Of a stretch of DNA of 64,000 nucleotides, positions 37,065 to 46,250 are shown piece by piece; positions within the stretch are counted from its first letter, which is position 1; the number at the start of each line of letters is the position of its first letter. A program made the position numbers and the translations under genes. The notes under the pieces were generated by a model, which ran no database searches, was not told where the DNA came from, and saw only the letters and a program-made list of their open reading frames with translations. The stretch comes from Methylovirgula sp. 4M-Z18 (GTDB lineage Bacteria > Pseudomonadota > Alphaproteobacteria > Rhizobiales > Beijerinckiaceae), in the NCBI RefSeq assembly GCF_037890675.1, contig NZ_CP149574.1:4006874-4070873 (forward strand). Reading direction: 5' to 3'.

Positions 37065-37979
37065 ATGGCAGCTATGACGACCGCGGAGCGGCGCGGATAC
37101 CAACAAATTTGTGATGCGAGCGGCTCGATGATGGTCATCGCATGCGACCAGCGCGGCGGTATGCGGACACTTCTTGCGGCAACGCCCGAGGAGCAGGCGA
37201 AAATCGGGAACAATATCTTGGGCGAGACCAAGGCCGACATCGCCCGCTATCTCGCGTCGCATGCCGGCTGTGTGCTGGTGGACCCGATCTGTGCGGTTCC
37301 CGATCTGGTTGACAACGATATCCTGCCGCGCCACACAGCTTTGCTGATCGGAATCGACGCCTCCGGCTGGGAAATCTCGCCGGAAGGCTATCGTATTTCG
37401 AAAATCGTCGACGGTATCAATGCGCGCCGCGTACGGGAATTGGGTGGCACAGGCGGAAAAATCATGGTCTATCTTCGCATGGACCATGAAGCGGCCAATG
37501 CCAAGAACCTAGCGACGCTGAAGGAAACCATCGAGGATTTTGCCCGCGAGGATCTGCTGCTTGTCGTGGAATTTCTGACCTATCAGGTCGAGGGCGAAAG
37601 CCGCGAGGAATACGAAGCGAAAATTCCCATGCTGATCCGGGAAGGAACGCGCGCCTGCCTTGAATTGGGCTCCAAAGTGCTGAAGATTCCTTATCCGGGA
37701 TCGGAGGCGGCTTGCGCCGAAGTGACCCGGATTGCGGGCGACGTTCCGTGGGCTGTTCTGTCGGCCGGCGTTGACCACCAGACGTTCCTCGGCCAGGTCG
37801 AGGCGGCTATGAAGAACGGTGCATCCGGCGTCATTGCCGGCCGGTCGCTGTGGAAGGATTGCATCTCGCTCGACCGCAAAGTCTCGCAAGACAAACTTTC
37901 CACAACGGCGGTTTCGCGCCTGCGCGACATCCAGGCGCTCATCAAGCGCTATCGTCATAGCCAAAGCGCCGCGGCCTGA
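37065..37979 (+). CDS. Class I aldolase, LacD/DhnA-like (tagatose- or fructose-bisphosphate aldolase family)
   Basis: A 304-residue TIM-barrel aldolase. The Schiff-base lysine is Lys207 in SKVLKIPYPG. Other family marks are IACDQRGGMR (about residue 25) and the phosphate-binding end LSAGVDHQTFLG... GASGVIAGRSLWKD. Related enzymes cleave tagatose 1,6-bisphosphate, fructose 1,6-bisphosphate or sulfofructose 1-phosphate. In a block with a PfkB kinase and a GatZ-type protein, a hexulose phosphate substrate is most likely. It is the first gene of the plus-strand operon divergent from SorC. Confidence 0.85.
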   Translation: MAAMTTAERRGYQQICDASGSMMVIACDQRGGMRTLLAATPEEQAKIGNNILGETKADIARYLASHAGCVLVDPICAVPDLVDNDILPRHTALLIGIDASGWEISPEGYRISKIVDGINARRVRELGGTGGKIMVYLRMDHEAANAKNLATLKETIEDFAREDLLLVVEFLTYQVEGESREEYEAKIPMLIREGTRACLELGSKVLKIPYPGSEAACAEVTRIAGDVPWAVLSAGVDHQTFLGQVEAAMKNGASGVIAGRSLWKDCISLDRKVSQDKLSTTAVSRLRDIQALIKRYRHSQSAAA

Positions 37980-37991
37980 GGCTCGTCGCCC

Positions 37992-39431
37992 ATGTTCTCG
38001 GAGCGTTTCGCAATCGGTGTCGATGTCGGCGGGACAAACATGCGCGCCGCAAGCATATCGCCGACCGGCGACATTTTACGCAAGAAGGTGGTCGCAGGCA
38101 GCCGTGAACCTGACCAAGCGCTTGACTTGATCAAAGCGCTGATCCGCGACATGGGCGGTGAAAACGCGGCGGCGATTGGGATCGGCATCCCCGGGCGCGT
38201 CGACGGTTGGACCGGTGAGGTCATCTCGGGCGGTTTTCTGGACCTCTCCGGAAAAGACCTCAAGGGTGAAATCGCTCAAACCTTTGGCCTGCCCGTGATG
38301 GTTGCCAACGACTGCGGCATGGCGCTGATCGGTGAGGCGAGGCGAGGCGCCGCCTCGGGCCTGCGCAATGTGGTGATGCTGACGATCGGCACCGGCATCG
38401 GCGGCGCGACGATGGACGGAGGAAAGGTCGTCCATGGCAAACGTTGCGCAGGACAGTTCGGCCATCTCATCGTGAATGTGAACGGGCAGCCCTGCCCTTG
38501 CGGCCAGCGCGGCTGCGTCGAGACCGAATCTTCGGGCACATCATTGCGGCGCCACCTGAATGAGGCCGGCTATAGCCAGGAAACGCGTTTCGAACACGTT
38601 CTGCCGCTCGCTATCTCAGGTGATCCAAACGCCTTGGCAGTGATGCGTGCGTGGGCAGGACCTCTGCGGGCGGCCGTCAACACACTTTCTGCCGCCGTCG
38701 ACCCGGATGTCGTCATCCTGGGCGGCGGTATGGGGCACGCCGCCCTACAAGCCCTCAGTTTCTTGCCTGCGGCGAAGAATTGGTACGAAATCGAGATACG
38801 AGGCGCCCTGCTCGGCGATGATGCCGGTGTCATCGGTGCTGGACTTGCCGCTTTCGACCTTACCGGGGAAACCGGCCGCCCGGCCGCACACGCCGGCAAA
38901 GGATTGGTGATGGTAAATGGGGTGCCCGGTTCCGGGAAAAGCTCGCTTTCCCATAGATTGTCCTCACGCACGGGATGGCCCGTTCTAGCGCTCGACACGA
39001 TCAAGAATCCGTTCCTCGAACTGATCGAAGATGTAGACAGGCCGTTCAACCGAGTTCTCGGCAGGGCGAGCTACAAATCCATCTTTTCGATTGTCGCGGA
39101 AGCCCCTGAAGGCTCGACCTTCATCGTTGACGCGTGGTTCGGCTTCCAGCCCCGGGAAACCCTGCTGGAGCATGTGGCGATGGCCGGCATTACCGGCATC
39201 GTGGAACTGTGGTGCCACGCACCGCCGGAAACCGTCGGTGAGCGCTATTCCAGCAGGGCCAGCCAGCGGCTCCCCGGCCATCCGGGACAATCCTATGTGC
39301 CCGAGCTTATAGAACTTGCCAAGCGGGCAGAGCCATACCACCTCGGCCCTGTCCTTGATATCGACACCACAAAGCCCCAGGACGTTGAAAGCATCACAAC
39401 CTGGGTGAAAAACGCCTTGTTCGCTACATGA
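37992..39431 (+). CDS. ROK-family sugar kinase fused to a C-terminal P-loop kinase domain
   Basis: A 479-residue two-domain protein. Residues 5-295 form a ROK kinase: ATP motif DVGGTN (11-16), catalytic Asp107 in VANDCGMA, GTGIGG (134-139), GQFGH with His158, and the zinc cluster PCPCGQRGC (167-175). Residues 303-479 form a separate P-loop domain with Walker A VNGVPGSGKSS (308-318) and an AAA_33/shikimate-kinase-like layout. ROK proteins are usually about 300 residues, so this is a true fusion in one uninterrupted frame. It could phosphorylate two successive substrates or use the second domain for regulation. Confidence 0.85.
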   Translation: MFSERFAIGVDVGGTNMRAASISPTGDILRKKVVAGSREPDQALDLIKALIRDMGGENAAAIGIGIPGRVDGWTGEVISGGFLDLSGKDLKGEIAQTFGLPVMVANDCGMALIGEARRGAASGLRNVVMLTIGTGIGGATMDGGKVVHGKRCAGQFGHLIVNVNGQPCPCGQRGCVETESSGTSLRRHLNEAGYSQETRFEHVLPLAISGDPNALAVMRAWAGPLRAAVNTLSAAVDPDVVILGGGMGHAALQALSFLPAAKNWYEIEIRGALLGDDAGVIGAGLAAFDLTGETGRPAAHAGKGLVMVNGVPGSGKSSLSHRLSSRTGWPVLALDTIKNPFLELIEDVDRPFNRVLGRASYKSIFSIVAEAPEGSTFIVDAWFGFQPRETLLEHVAMAGITGIVELWCHAPPETVGERYSSRASQRLPGHPGQSYVPELIELAKRAEPYHLGPVLDIDTTKPQDVESITTWVKNALFAT

Positions 39432-39604
39432 GCTGGGCTCGGGTCGGATGTTCCCATCACTATATGCATCATGGCAGCGATTTTCGTTCTGAACGGCATG
39501 GTGCTTTCGAAGTCGATCCTTGGAAAGCAAACTCATCGTCACAGGCGTTGTTATTCTCATCGCCGTATGGCTCGATACACGCAGCAAATCGTTGAGCATA
39601 TGAG

Positions 39605-40564
39605 ATGTCGCAAGCTATGGGTAAAATTATCACGATCGGAGAAATTCTCGTCGAGATCATGGCCATGGAAACGGGCAACGGCTTTAAAACCGCTATTCCA
39701 TTGATTGGTCCTTTTGCGTCCGGAGCACCGGCAATCTTCATCGATCAGGTGGCGAAGCTCGGGCAGCCCTGCGGTATCATCAGTGCGGTCGGCCAAGATG
39801 ATTTTGGCGCCCTGAATGTTGAACGGCTGCGGCGGGACGGTGTCGATGTGTCAGCCATCGGCATGCATCCCACCGCGGCGACGGGCAGTGCCTTCGTGCG
39901 CTACCGCCCCGACGGCAATCGCGACTTCATTTTCAATATCAAGCACAGCGCTTGCAGCGCCATCGGGCTGACGCCCGAGGCTGAAAAGCTGATCGAGACC
40001 GCGAATCATCTTCACATCATGGGCTCTGCACTTGTCTCCGAGGGGATTATCTCCCTAATCCGCGCAGCAATCGCACATATCAAAGCCAAGGGCGGCACAA
40101 TCTCTTTCGATCCCAATATCCGCAAGGAAATTTTTGAATTACCCGGCATGCGCGCGGCTTTGGATCACGCGCTTCAAAATACCGATCTCTTCATGCCAAG
40201 CGGACCGGAAATCCTGCTCTTCAGCAAGGCTGCTGACGAAAAAGAGGCGATCGCAGAATTGCTTGATCGCGGCATCAAAGCGATCGTCGTCAAGCGCGGG
40301 GCGAATGGAGCAAGTTACTTTGACAGCGCGGGCGAGGCATTCGCGCCGGCTTTCAAGGTTGACGAGGTTGATCCCACAGGTGCCGGCGACAGTTTCGGAG
40401 CGGCGTTCGTCACTTGCTGGCTAAGGGGAATGGAGCCGCGCAAGGCCCTCATCATCGCCAACGCGACGGGCGCGCGAGCGGTAGGTGTGAAAGGTCCAAT
40501 GGAGGGAACCTCCACGATGGCGGAGATCGAGGCATTCCTGGCAAAGCATAGAGAGACGGCGTGA
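39605..40564 (+). CDS. PfkB-family sugar kinase, candidate D-tagatose kinase
   Basis: A 319-residue ribokinase-like enzyme. The PfkB signatures are GAPAIFIDQVAKLGQPCGIIS (about residue 40) and DPTGAGDSFGAAF near residue 259, whose Asp is the catalytic base. A stop-start overlap with the following GatZ-type gene links the two. In characterised galactitol/altritol pathways of Agrobacterium a PfkB kinase makes tagatose 6-phosphate, which a GatZ-like epimerase converts to fructose 6-phosphate. This pair fits that scheme. The exact sugar is inferred. Confidence 0.82.
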   Translation: MSQAMGKIITIGEILVEIMAMETGNGFKTAIPLIGPFASGAPAIFIDQVAKLGQPCGIISAVGQDDFGALNVERLRRDGVDVSAIGMHPTAATGSAFVRYRPDGNRDFIFNIKHSACSAIGLTPEAEKLIETANHLHIMGSALVSEGIISLIRAAIAHIKAKGGTISFDPNIRKEIFELPGMRAALDHALQNTDLFMPSGPEILLFSKAADEKEAIAELLDRGIKAIVVKRGANGASYFDSAGEAFAPAFKVDEVDPTGAGDSFGAAFVTCWLRGMEPRKALIIANATGARAVGVKGPMEGTSTMAEIEAFLAKHRETA

Positions 40565-41853
40565 ACAGTACCAACAGACTTCGTGCCCTTCCTGCCCGTT
40601 ATGCAAGCGGCACGTGCACCGGAATAACTTCGATCTGCTCCGCGCATCCGCTAGTCATCGAGGCCGCTCTGTTGGAAGGCGTCGCCACCGGTACGGATGT
40701 TCTGATCGAAGCCACTTGCAATCAGGTCAATCAGGAAGGCGGCTATACGGGGATGACGCCAGCCGACTTCCGGCAATTTGTCGAAAAAATCGCCCTGCGG
40801 GTTGGATTCGATACAAAGCGACTCATTCTGGGTGGCGACCATCTTGGCCCAAATCCGTGGAGACATCTTCCCGCCGAGGAGGCCATGCGGCGGTCCGAAG
40901 CGATGATGGATGCGTTCGTGCGGGCAGGTTTTACCAAGATCCATCTTGATACGTCGATGGGTTGCGCAGGCGAACCCGTCGCACTGCCCGATGAGACGAC
41001 CGCGGCGCGCGCGGCGCGCCTTGCGAAAGTATCGGAAAGCGCGGGGGATTCAACCGACTACGATCGCCCTCTATATATTATCGGCACTGAAGTGCCGATC
41101 CCGGGAGGCGCAATGGAGGCGCTCAATCATCTCGAATTGACCAAGCCGGACGCAGCCATCGAAACGGTAGAGGTGCATCGCAAAGCCTTCACCGCACTTG
41201 GCCTTCAAGACGCGTTTGAACGGGCCATCGGTGCGGTCGTGCAGCCTGGTGTCGAATTTGGCAACGAAAATGTTGTCATTTACGATAGGGGCAAGGCAGC
41301 CTCCTTGAGCGCGGTTCTCAAGCAGGTGCCACAATTCGTGTTCGAGGCTCATTCGACCGACTATCAACCGGTGCAGGCGCTGTCCGAGCTAGTGCAGGAC
41401 GGGTTCGCAATCCTTAAGGTCGGTCCGATGCTTACATTCGCGCTGCGGGAGGCGCTTTACGGCCTTGATCAACTTGCGGCCTTTCTCGACAATCTGGGCG
41501 ACGAAGAGACGCTGCGCGGAAAGATGGAGCGGCTGCTCCTTGCCGAGCCGAAGAATTGGGAGAAATATTACCATGGTGATGCCACGGAGCGTCGCTTGCA
41601 GCGCCATTTCTCATATAGCGACCGCATCCGCTATTATTGGCCGCACCCCGACGCGCGCGCTGCCGTAGACGCTCTGCTCCGGCGGCTCTCAGGGCGCAAG
41701 CTGCCAGAAACGCTCATCAGCCAATATCTTGGCACGCTCTACCCGGCAGTTGCATGCGGCAAGGTCGAATCTCAGCCGCACGCGTTGATGATCGAAGCGG
41801 TTCGCAACGTCATTCGCAATTATGATCGAGCGGCGATGGTCCGCCATTCATAG
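40561..41853 (+). CDS. GatZ/KbaZ-like protein, candidate D-tagatose-6-phosphate 4-epimerase
   Basis: A 430-residue protein of the family annotated as the 'non-catalytic subunit' of class II tagatose-bisphosphate aldolase. Recognisable segments are EATCNQVNQEGGYTGMTP, GGDHLGPNPW, HLDTSMGCAGE, YIIGTEVPIPGGA and FEAHSTDYQ. Members of this family in Agrobacterium were shown to epimerise tagatose 6-phosphate to fructose 6-phosphate on their own. The start is GTG within the preceding kinase stop (GTGA). No GatY/KbaY catalytic partner is encoded nearby, which favours the epimerase role. Confidence 0.85.
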   Translation: MNSTNRLRALPARYASGTCTGITSICSAHPLVIEAALLEGVATGTDVLIEATCNQVNQEGGYTGMTPADFRQFVEKIALRVGFDTKRLILGGDHLGPNPWRHLPAEEAMRRSEAMMDAFVRAGFTKIHLDTSMGCAGEPVALPDETTAARAARLAKVSESAGDSTDYDRPLYIIGTEVPIPGGAMEALNHLELTKPDAAIETVEVHRKAFTALGLQDAFERAIGAVVQPGVEFGNENVVIYDRGKAASLSAVLKQVPQFVFEAHSTDYQPVQALSELVQDGFAILKVGPMLTFALREALYGLDQLAAFLDNLGDEETLRGKMERLLLAEPKNWEKYYHGDATERRLQRHFSYSDRIRYYWPHPDARAAVDALLRRLSGRKLPETLISQYLGTLYPAVACGKVESQPHALMIEAVRNVIRNYDRAAMVRHS

Positions 41854-42179
41854 CGAGGATTGTGAATGTGATCCTAAAAGTGACCCCGCGCTGAGAGCCA
41901 CAACCCATTGATAATATTTACGCAATCTAACGAATCCTAGAGGTCCGCGTCGATGGTAGATTGACCCTCTGAATGACGGGAGGTTAAACAACAATATCAA
42001 ATACCTGCGGGCATTTCGTATGCGAGTCAACATTCTGAGCAATTTCACAGACCGGCGTCAGCCAGAACTTGCATCCTTTCCAAGTTGAGGTGGTTGCGGG
42101 AGGGCGCAACTACCGAGACCGACATTCGCTGGAAGTGGTGATTTGAAAGCTTCGATCTAGCACAGCGACGCAATGTGGA
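41854..42179. other. Intergenic stretch with a short repeat piece
   Basis: No gene is visible between the GatZ-type gene and the IS3 remnant. Around 42087-42150 short pieces (GAGGTGGTTGCGGG, GACATTCGCTGGAAGTGGT) match parts of the tRNA-derived repeat at 7270-7300 and 29968-29985. They look like a third, heavily decayed copy. Confidence 0.4.
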
Positions 42180-42425
42180 GTCGAGGGCCTGTCGGCCACG
42201 GCCTCGGCGAGAAGCCGCTTCAGCTTGGCGTTCTCTTCTTCAAGGCCGCTCGGGCGTTTCGCCTCCGAGACATCTATGCCCCCGAACTTCGCCTTGCATG
42301 CATAGAAAGTTGCACTGCTGATCCCGTGCTTCGGGCAGACATCAGCCGTGGGAACACCTCCCTCCTAATCGCGCAAGACCACAATGATCTGCTCCTCTGC
42401 AAACCTCGATCTCTTCGTGGTCCAG
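42180..42425 (-). pseudogene. IS3-family transposase orfA remnant
   Basis: Read on the minus strand: KRSRFAEEQIIVVLRD, an in-frame TAG, then EGGVPTADVCPKHGISSATF, YACKAKFGGIDVSEAKRP and LEEENAKLKRLLAEA. This is the helix-turn-helix plus leucine-zipper protein OrfA of IS3-family (IS407/IS51-like) elements. OrfB and the terminal repeats are absent. Confidence 0.85.
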
Positions 42426-42595
42426 TCTTTCCTTCGGGCCGGACTCTAGCCTCTTCTGGAGGACATGGTAGGTGCCACAGCACATTTAGCCTCCGGCGCC
42501 GTTTAGAATCCATCTGCTGCGCCCCATTGCCCCGTCGGCACCACATGGCGGCGGCCTCAGCGAACTCAGAATGCGTTTCGAGCGATGTGGAATGA

Positions 42596-43315
42596 TTATT
42601 TGATTTTGCGCGCTCCGTCGGATTGTCCGCTTTCGATGAGCGAGAGATAACGCTGAGCGGCCTTTGAAAACTTCGCCTGCCAGATTGTATGAGCTTTAGA
42701 AAGGTTTCCGTCTCTAATCGCCTCATAAAGTTTCATCACGTAGTTCTGGGCATCCGCTTTGCGATCCGTATAGACAACCCCGAGTAGATTATTGAAGCGT
42801 CTCACGTCCCCCGTCAGTTCCGAGAAGTAACGAATGGTCCTCTCCAAGTCAGTCGCCTCGATGATAGCCTGCTGAAACTCAAGGTCATTGCTGACGGTTT
42901 GAGCCTGGTTATCGAGTTCAGCGAACTTGACAGCGTTTTTGGCTAGTTTTTCCAAACGATTCAGATCGGATGTTTTGAGGCGGCCCGCTTCCGACAAGAG
43001 GTAATCAAGCGCGATACGGCCAAGCGCCACCCTAATATTATAGACCTCGATCACGCTCGCGGCGTCGACAGCGCGGACAGAAGCGCCCTTGTTTCGCTTC
43101 AGTTCCACAAAACCTTCACGCCCAAGTAATCGCAGCGCTTCCCGAACCGGATGACGAGAGACATCGAGCATGTCGGTGAGTTGTTGCTCAATAAGGCGGT
43201 CCCCAGGCTTAAACTGCCCCCCGATGATGGCCTTCCGGATTTGCTCAGCGGCAAATTGGGTGGCCTCCATGTTGGTCATTCGGGCCATGACCGATTTTTC
43301 TACAGACTTCGACAT
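42596..43315 (-). CDS. GntR-family transcriptional regulator with FCD domain
   Basis: A 239-residue regulator. The winged helix includes QFAAEQIRKAIIGGQFKPGDRLIEQQLTDML and VSRHPVREALRLLGREG; the FCD domain covers about residues 95-225. It is the only regulator in 42596-59514. A 19-bp palindrome (ATTGTAGAT, one base, ATCTACAAT) recurs at the promoters at 44319, 45273 and 49484 and is the natural candidate for its binding site. It probably controls both the threonate genes and the flavin monooxygenase operon. Confidence 0.9.
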   Translation of the reverse strand: MSKSVEKSVMARMTNMEATQFAAEQIRKAIIGGQFKPGDRLIEQQLTDMLDVSRHPVREALRLLGREGFVELKRNKGASVRAVDAASVIEVYNIRVALGRIALDYLLSEAGRLKTSDLNRLEKLAKNAVKFAELDNQAQTVSNDLEFQQAIIEATDLERTIRYFSELTGDVRRFNNLLGVVYTDRKADAQNYVMKLYEAIRDGNLSKAHTIWQAKFSKAAQRYLSLIESGQSDGARKIK

Positions 43316-43479
43316 CCGACGTTCTCTTCCATTTGACGGAACGTCCTACTCCAGCGACTCATTTTTGTCGATCATATACAATGGAAACCCACAGAAACTC
43401 CAATTCATGCCCTCTTGATCCCGGCTCGGTTGGCGACGCCCGGAGTCCAAAATGCGGTAGCCGGGGATCGCCTCGGAAC

Positions 43480-43730
43480 CGGCGCTTCAGCGCGATCGCA
43501 TTACCCCGGGGACCGAGCTCGATCATTTTCGTCCATCCCGCCGCGCAGGAGCACATCATGAACGGCGACGGCGAACTCGAATAGTTGCCAAGATGGAACC
43601 CCGCAAACCATGCAATGCTGAAGTCGCGCTCCTCGGCCGTTTGAACCATCTTTCTCATATTGCACATGATACCACGCGCGCCATGCGGATGATCGCGAAC
43701 TGTCATGAGTCTGAATAGGCCAAGCAGCGT
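43480..43730 (-). pseudogene. Luciferase-like monooxygenase, N-terminal relic
   Basis: About 80 codons match the beginning of the intact monooxygenase at 50084: LLGLFRLMTVRDHPHGARGIM compares with QLGLFNLMTLRDHPDGAQGVM, and NYSSSPSPFMMCSCAAGWTK with NYSSSPSPLMMCSYAAGWTK. The start codon has become ACG (43728-43730) although a TTAGGAG ribosome site remains. Homology ends after ELGPRG near 43480. It lies directly behind an intact flavin reductase gene, so the pair is a decayed duplicate of 49532-51175. Confidence 0.8.
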
Positions 43731-43787
43731 ATCGTTCTCCTAAATCGAATTGAAATCAGGCATTCGGATGCCTTGTGTTTTGTTCGT

Positions 43788-44291
43788 TCATGCGGCGCTC
43801 TGAAAGGCAAGCGGCGCGCCGACGGCATAAGCGCCATCCTGGTAGATCAGCGGTGCAACTTGGGAGGCAAAGCGCGACGCGATCACGCGACCAACGATGA
43901 TGTCGTGGGTCGAATAGCAGTAGGCGTGATCGACTTCGCAAAAGAGATTTGCTTGTGCATCCGAGAGATACGGCATCCCATTCCGCAAGGCCCAATTGCC
44001 AACGAGAAACCGCTCCTCTGCCGGTACGCCTCCACTAAAGCGCTTGGAGATATCGACCTGAGAAGCCTGCAGCAAGTTGATGCAATAGCGCCTCTCCTTG
44101 CGCAGAGGATCGCTGATCGATGCTTTTTGATTGATACAGGCCAGAATGGAGAGCGGAGAGAAGCACAACGACGTCACTGACGTCACAGTTATCCCGTACC
44201 GCACGCCTTCGTTTTGGCAGGAAATCACGCAAACCGTTGCCGCGAGACGCCGCATGGATTGACGGAAATCTTCTTGGTTTTGATCAAGCAT
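43788..44291 (-). CDS. Flavin reductase domain protein (paralogue 1)
   Basis: A 167-residue FMN-binding split-barrel protein that would supply reduced flavin to a monooxygenase. Segments such as MRRLAATVCVISC, RYGITVTSVTSLCFSPLSIL and RYCINLLQASQ are typical of the flavin reductase-like family. It is roughly two-thirds identical to the protein at 49532-50041 by eye. Its partner monooxygenase downstream is broken, so it may be redundant or serve the other copy. A perfect 19-bp palindrome lies 28 bases before its start. Confidence 0.88.
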   Translation of the reverse strand: MLDQNQEDFRQSMRRLAATVCVISCQNEGVRYGITVTSVTSLCFSPLSILACINQKASISDPLRKERRYCINLLQASQVDISKRFSGGVPAEERFLVGNWALRNGMPYLSDAQANLFCEVDHAYCYSTHDIIVGRVIASRFASQVAPLIYQDGAYAVGAPLAFQSAA

Positions 44292-44318
44292 CCCGCGCTC
44301 CCTTTTTCTGACTCTAAA

Positions 44319-44337
44319 ATTGTAGATTATCTACAAT
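44319..44337. promoter_or_regulatory. Predicted GntR operator (perfect 19-bp palindrome)
   Basis: ATTGTAGAT-T-ATCTACAAT, a perfect palindrome 28 bases upstream of flavin reductase 1. It is one of three related sites (45273-45291, 49484-49502). Confidence 0.65.
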
Positions 44338-44424
44338 CTGTCAAGGCAAGTTTTGCCGTCAGTTATTAAAGGCCAACAACAGGAGGCCCCTCGGGCTAGA
44401 AGAAAGTGCTTGCGGTGCAACGCG

Positions 44425-45090
44425 TTAAGGGTGGTCGTGATCGTGGGCGGGAAGATTAACAGGGAAATGGCGCCGCAGATCCTCGACCTGGTCGGAGGAC
44501 AGATAGCGAGGATTTAGGCCTCTCAGGAGGAGATAGAGCCTCGCCGTTTCTTCAAGTTCTTCCGTTGCAAAAACCGCCGCCTCCAGATCCTTACCAGTGA
44601 CCACAGGTCCATGGTTGGCGAGAAGCACAGAGGTATATTTTCCGGCGAGCCCCTTGATCGCCTCGGCAACGGCTGGATCGCCAGGACGGTGATAGGGCAC
44701 AAGTGCGGTTTGTCCCGCACGCATCAAATAATAGGGAGTCATCGGCGGCAATACGGCTTTGGGATCGATTTCCGGAAGCATCGTCAAGGCAACGGAATGC
44801 GTCGAATGCAGATGCACGACGGCTTGCGATTCGGGCACCGTTTCATAAAGCGCTGAATGAAGTGGAATTTCCTTGGTAGGCGCATCGCCGGAAATCAATC
44901 GACCGTTCGGGTCCAGCCGAGAAATCCTTCCCGGATCCAAAAAACCGAGCGACGCATTCGTCGGCGTCACGAGCCAGCCACCATTCGGCATTCTAACCGA
45001 AATGTTGCCGGATGAGCCTGGCGTCAACCCGCGATCAAACAGCGATTTACCATAAAGGCATATCTGCTCACGAAGACTCGTTTCGTTCAT
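44425..45090 (-). CDS. otnC: Class II aldolase/adducin family, 3-oxo-tetronate 4-phosphate decarboxylase
   Basis: A 221-residue zinc-dependent enzyme of the FucA/AraD fold. The metal site histidines lie in VVHLHSTHS and ANHGPVV; GLTPGSSGNISVR is the family phosphate loop. With LtnD, OtnI and OtnK genes divergent and adjacent, it fits OtnC, which decarboxylates 3-oxo-tetronate 4-phosphate to dihydroxyacetone phosphate. The C-terminus is rich in His and Asp (PAHDHDHP). It shares the 45091-45326 intergenic region, and therefore the palindrome at 45273, with ltnD. Confidence 0.85.
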   Translation of the reverse strand: MNETSLREQICLYGKSLFDRGLTPGSSGNISVRMPNGGWLVTPTNASLGFLDPGRISRLDPNGRLISGDAPTKEIPLHSALYETVPESQAVVHLHSTHSVALTMLPEIDPKAVLPPMTPYYLMRAGQTALVPYHRPGDPAVAEAIKGLAGKYTSVLLANHGPVVTGKDLEAAVFATEELEETARLYLLLRGLNPRYLSSDQVEDLRRHFPVNLPAHDHDHP

Positions 45091-45272
45091 CTTATTTGCT
45101 CCTTCGCTCTCACCTGCCGCCGGCGAACATTTTCGACCGCCTCAACCCGCCAAACTCTACGCAGATCCATAGATCTTTGATGCCGCTTCTAACCACGCTT
45201 CCAGTAGCGGCATGACGACACCTTTGGTTACGGAAAAATTTTGCCGCGCGGATCCCTCAAAAGGGATTGCAG

Positions 45273-45291
45273 ATTGTAGATAATCTGCATT
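45273..45291. promoter_or_regulatory. Predicted GntR operator at the otnC-ltnD divergent promoter
   Basis: ATTGTAGAT-A-ATCTGCATT differs from the perfect palindrome at 44319 in the spacer and two positions in the right arm. It lies about 36 bases before the ltnD start. Confidence 0.6.
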
Positions 45292-45326
45292 ATGCTATCG
45301 CAAAATTTCACCGGAGAACAAGAAAA

Positions 45327-46250
45327 ATGTCGATTTCGCATCCTTCCACCGGTCCGGCCGCCGCAGTCATAGGACTGGGATCGATGGGGTTGGGGATGGC
45401 AAAATCGCTGTTGAAAGCCGGTTTTACCGTAAGGGGCTGCGATGTATCCCAGGCGGCCAAGGACCGCTTTTCGCAAGCTGGCGGACAGGTCGCCGACACG
45501 CCCGCGGAAGCCGCAAAGGACGTAGGTGTCGTCCTTTGCGTCGTGATCAATAGCACGCAAACCGACGGCGTTCTTTTTGGAAAAAACGGCGCCTTCCAAG
45601 CTATGAGGCCCCAATCCGTCTTCGTATCGTCCGCCACGATGGCGCCGTCCGAAGCCAGGCGGCTGGCGGGGCGGCTGGCAGAGAGGAATATTCATTATCT
45701 CGATGCGCCGATTTCCGGCGGCGCCGTCAAGGCGGCCGACGGCGCCTTGACAGTGATGGCGTCAGGTAGTCGAGCTGCTTTTGAAAAGGCTGAGGGACTG
45801 CTAGCCGCTATCGCTGCGAAGACCTACCGGCTGGGTGATGCTCCAGGGATCGGGGCATCCGTGAAAATGATCAACCAGCATCTGGCTGGCATCCACATTG
45901 CCGCCGCTTGCGAAGCCATAACCCTAGCCTCAAAATTGGGGCTCGATTTGCCCACGGTGTACGAGGTGATCACCGCATCCGCCGGCAATTCCTGGATGTT
46001 CGAGAATCGCGTACCTCATATTCTGTCCGGGGATTACACACCGCTCAGTTCCGTCGAGATATTCGTCAAGGATCTTGGGATTCTTCAGGATATGGCACGA
46101 ATGGAACGCTTTCCGGCTCCGCTCGCCGCGGCGGCCCTGCAGATGTATCTTGCCACTTCAGGCGCTGGAATGGGCGGAGATGACGATGCTTCTGTCGCAC
46201 GCACCTATGCCGCACTTTCAGGTGCCAGCTTGCCGGAGCATCGCTCATGA
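45327..46250 (+). CDS. ltnD: L-threonate dehydrogenase (beta-hydroxyacid dehydrogenase family)
   Basis: A 307-residue NAD+-dependent dehydrogenase. The N-terminal Rossmann motif is IGLGSMGLGMAKSLLKAGF, the substrate loop DAPISGGAVKAADGALTVMASG, and the catalytic lysine region VKMINQHLAGIHIAAACEA. The ATG at 45327 follows CCGGAGAAC. LtnD oxidises L-threonate to 2-oxo-tetronate. The name rests on the neighbouring otnI, otnK and otnC genes; the protein alone could be another hydroxyacid dehydrogenase. Confidence 0.85.
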   Translation: MSISHPSTGPAAAVIGLGSMGLGMAKSLLKAGFTVRGCDVSQAAKDRFSQAGGQVADTPAEAAKDVGVVLCVVINSTQTDGVLFGKNGAFQAMRPQSVFVSSATMAPSEARRLAGRLAERNIHYLDAPISGGAVKAADGALTVMASGSRAAFEKAEGLLAAIAAKTYRLGDAPGIGASVKMINQHLAGIHIAAACEAITLASKLGLDLPTVYEVITASAGNSWMFENRVPHILSGDYTPLSSVEIFVKDLGILQDMARMERFPAPLAAAALQMYLATSGAGMGGDDDASVARTYAALSGASLPEHRS

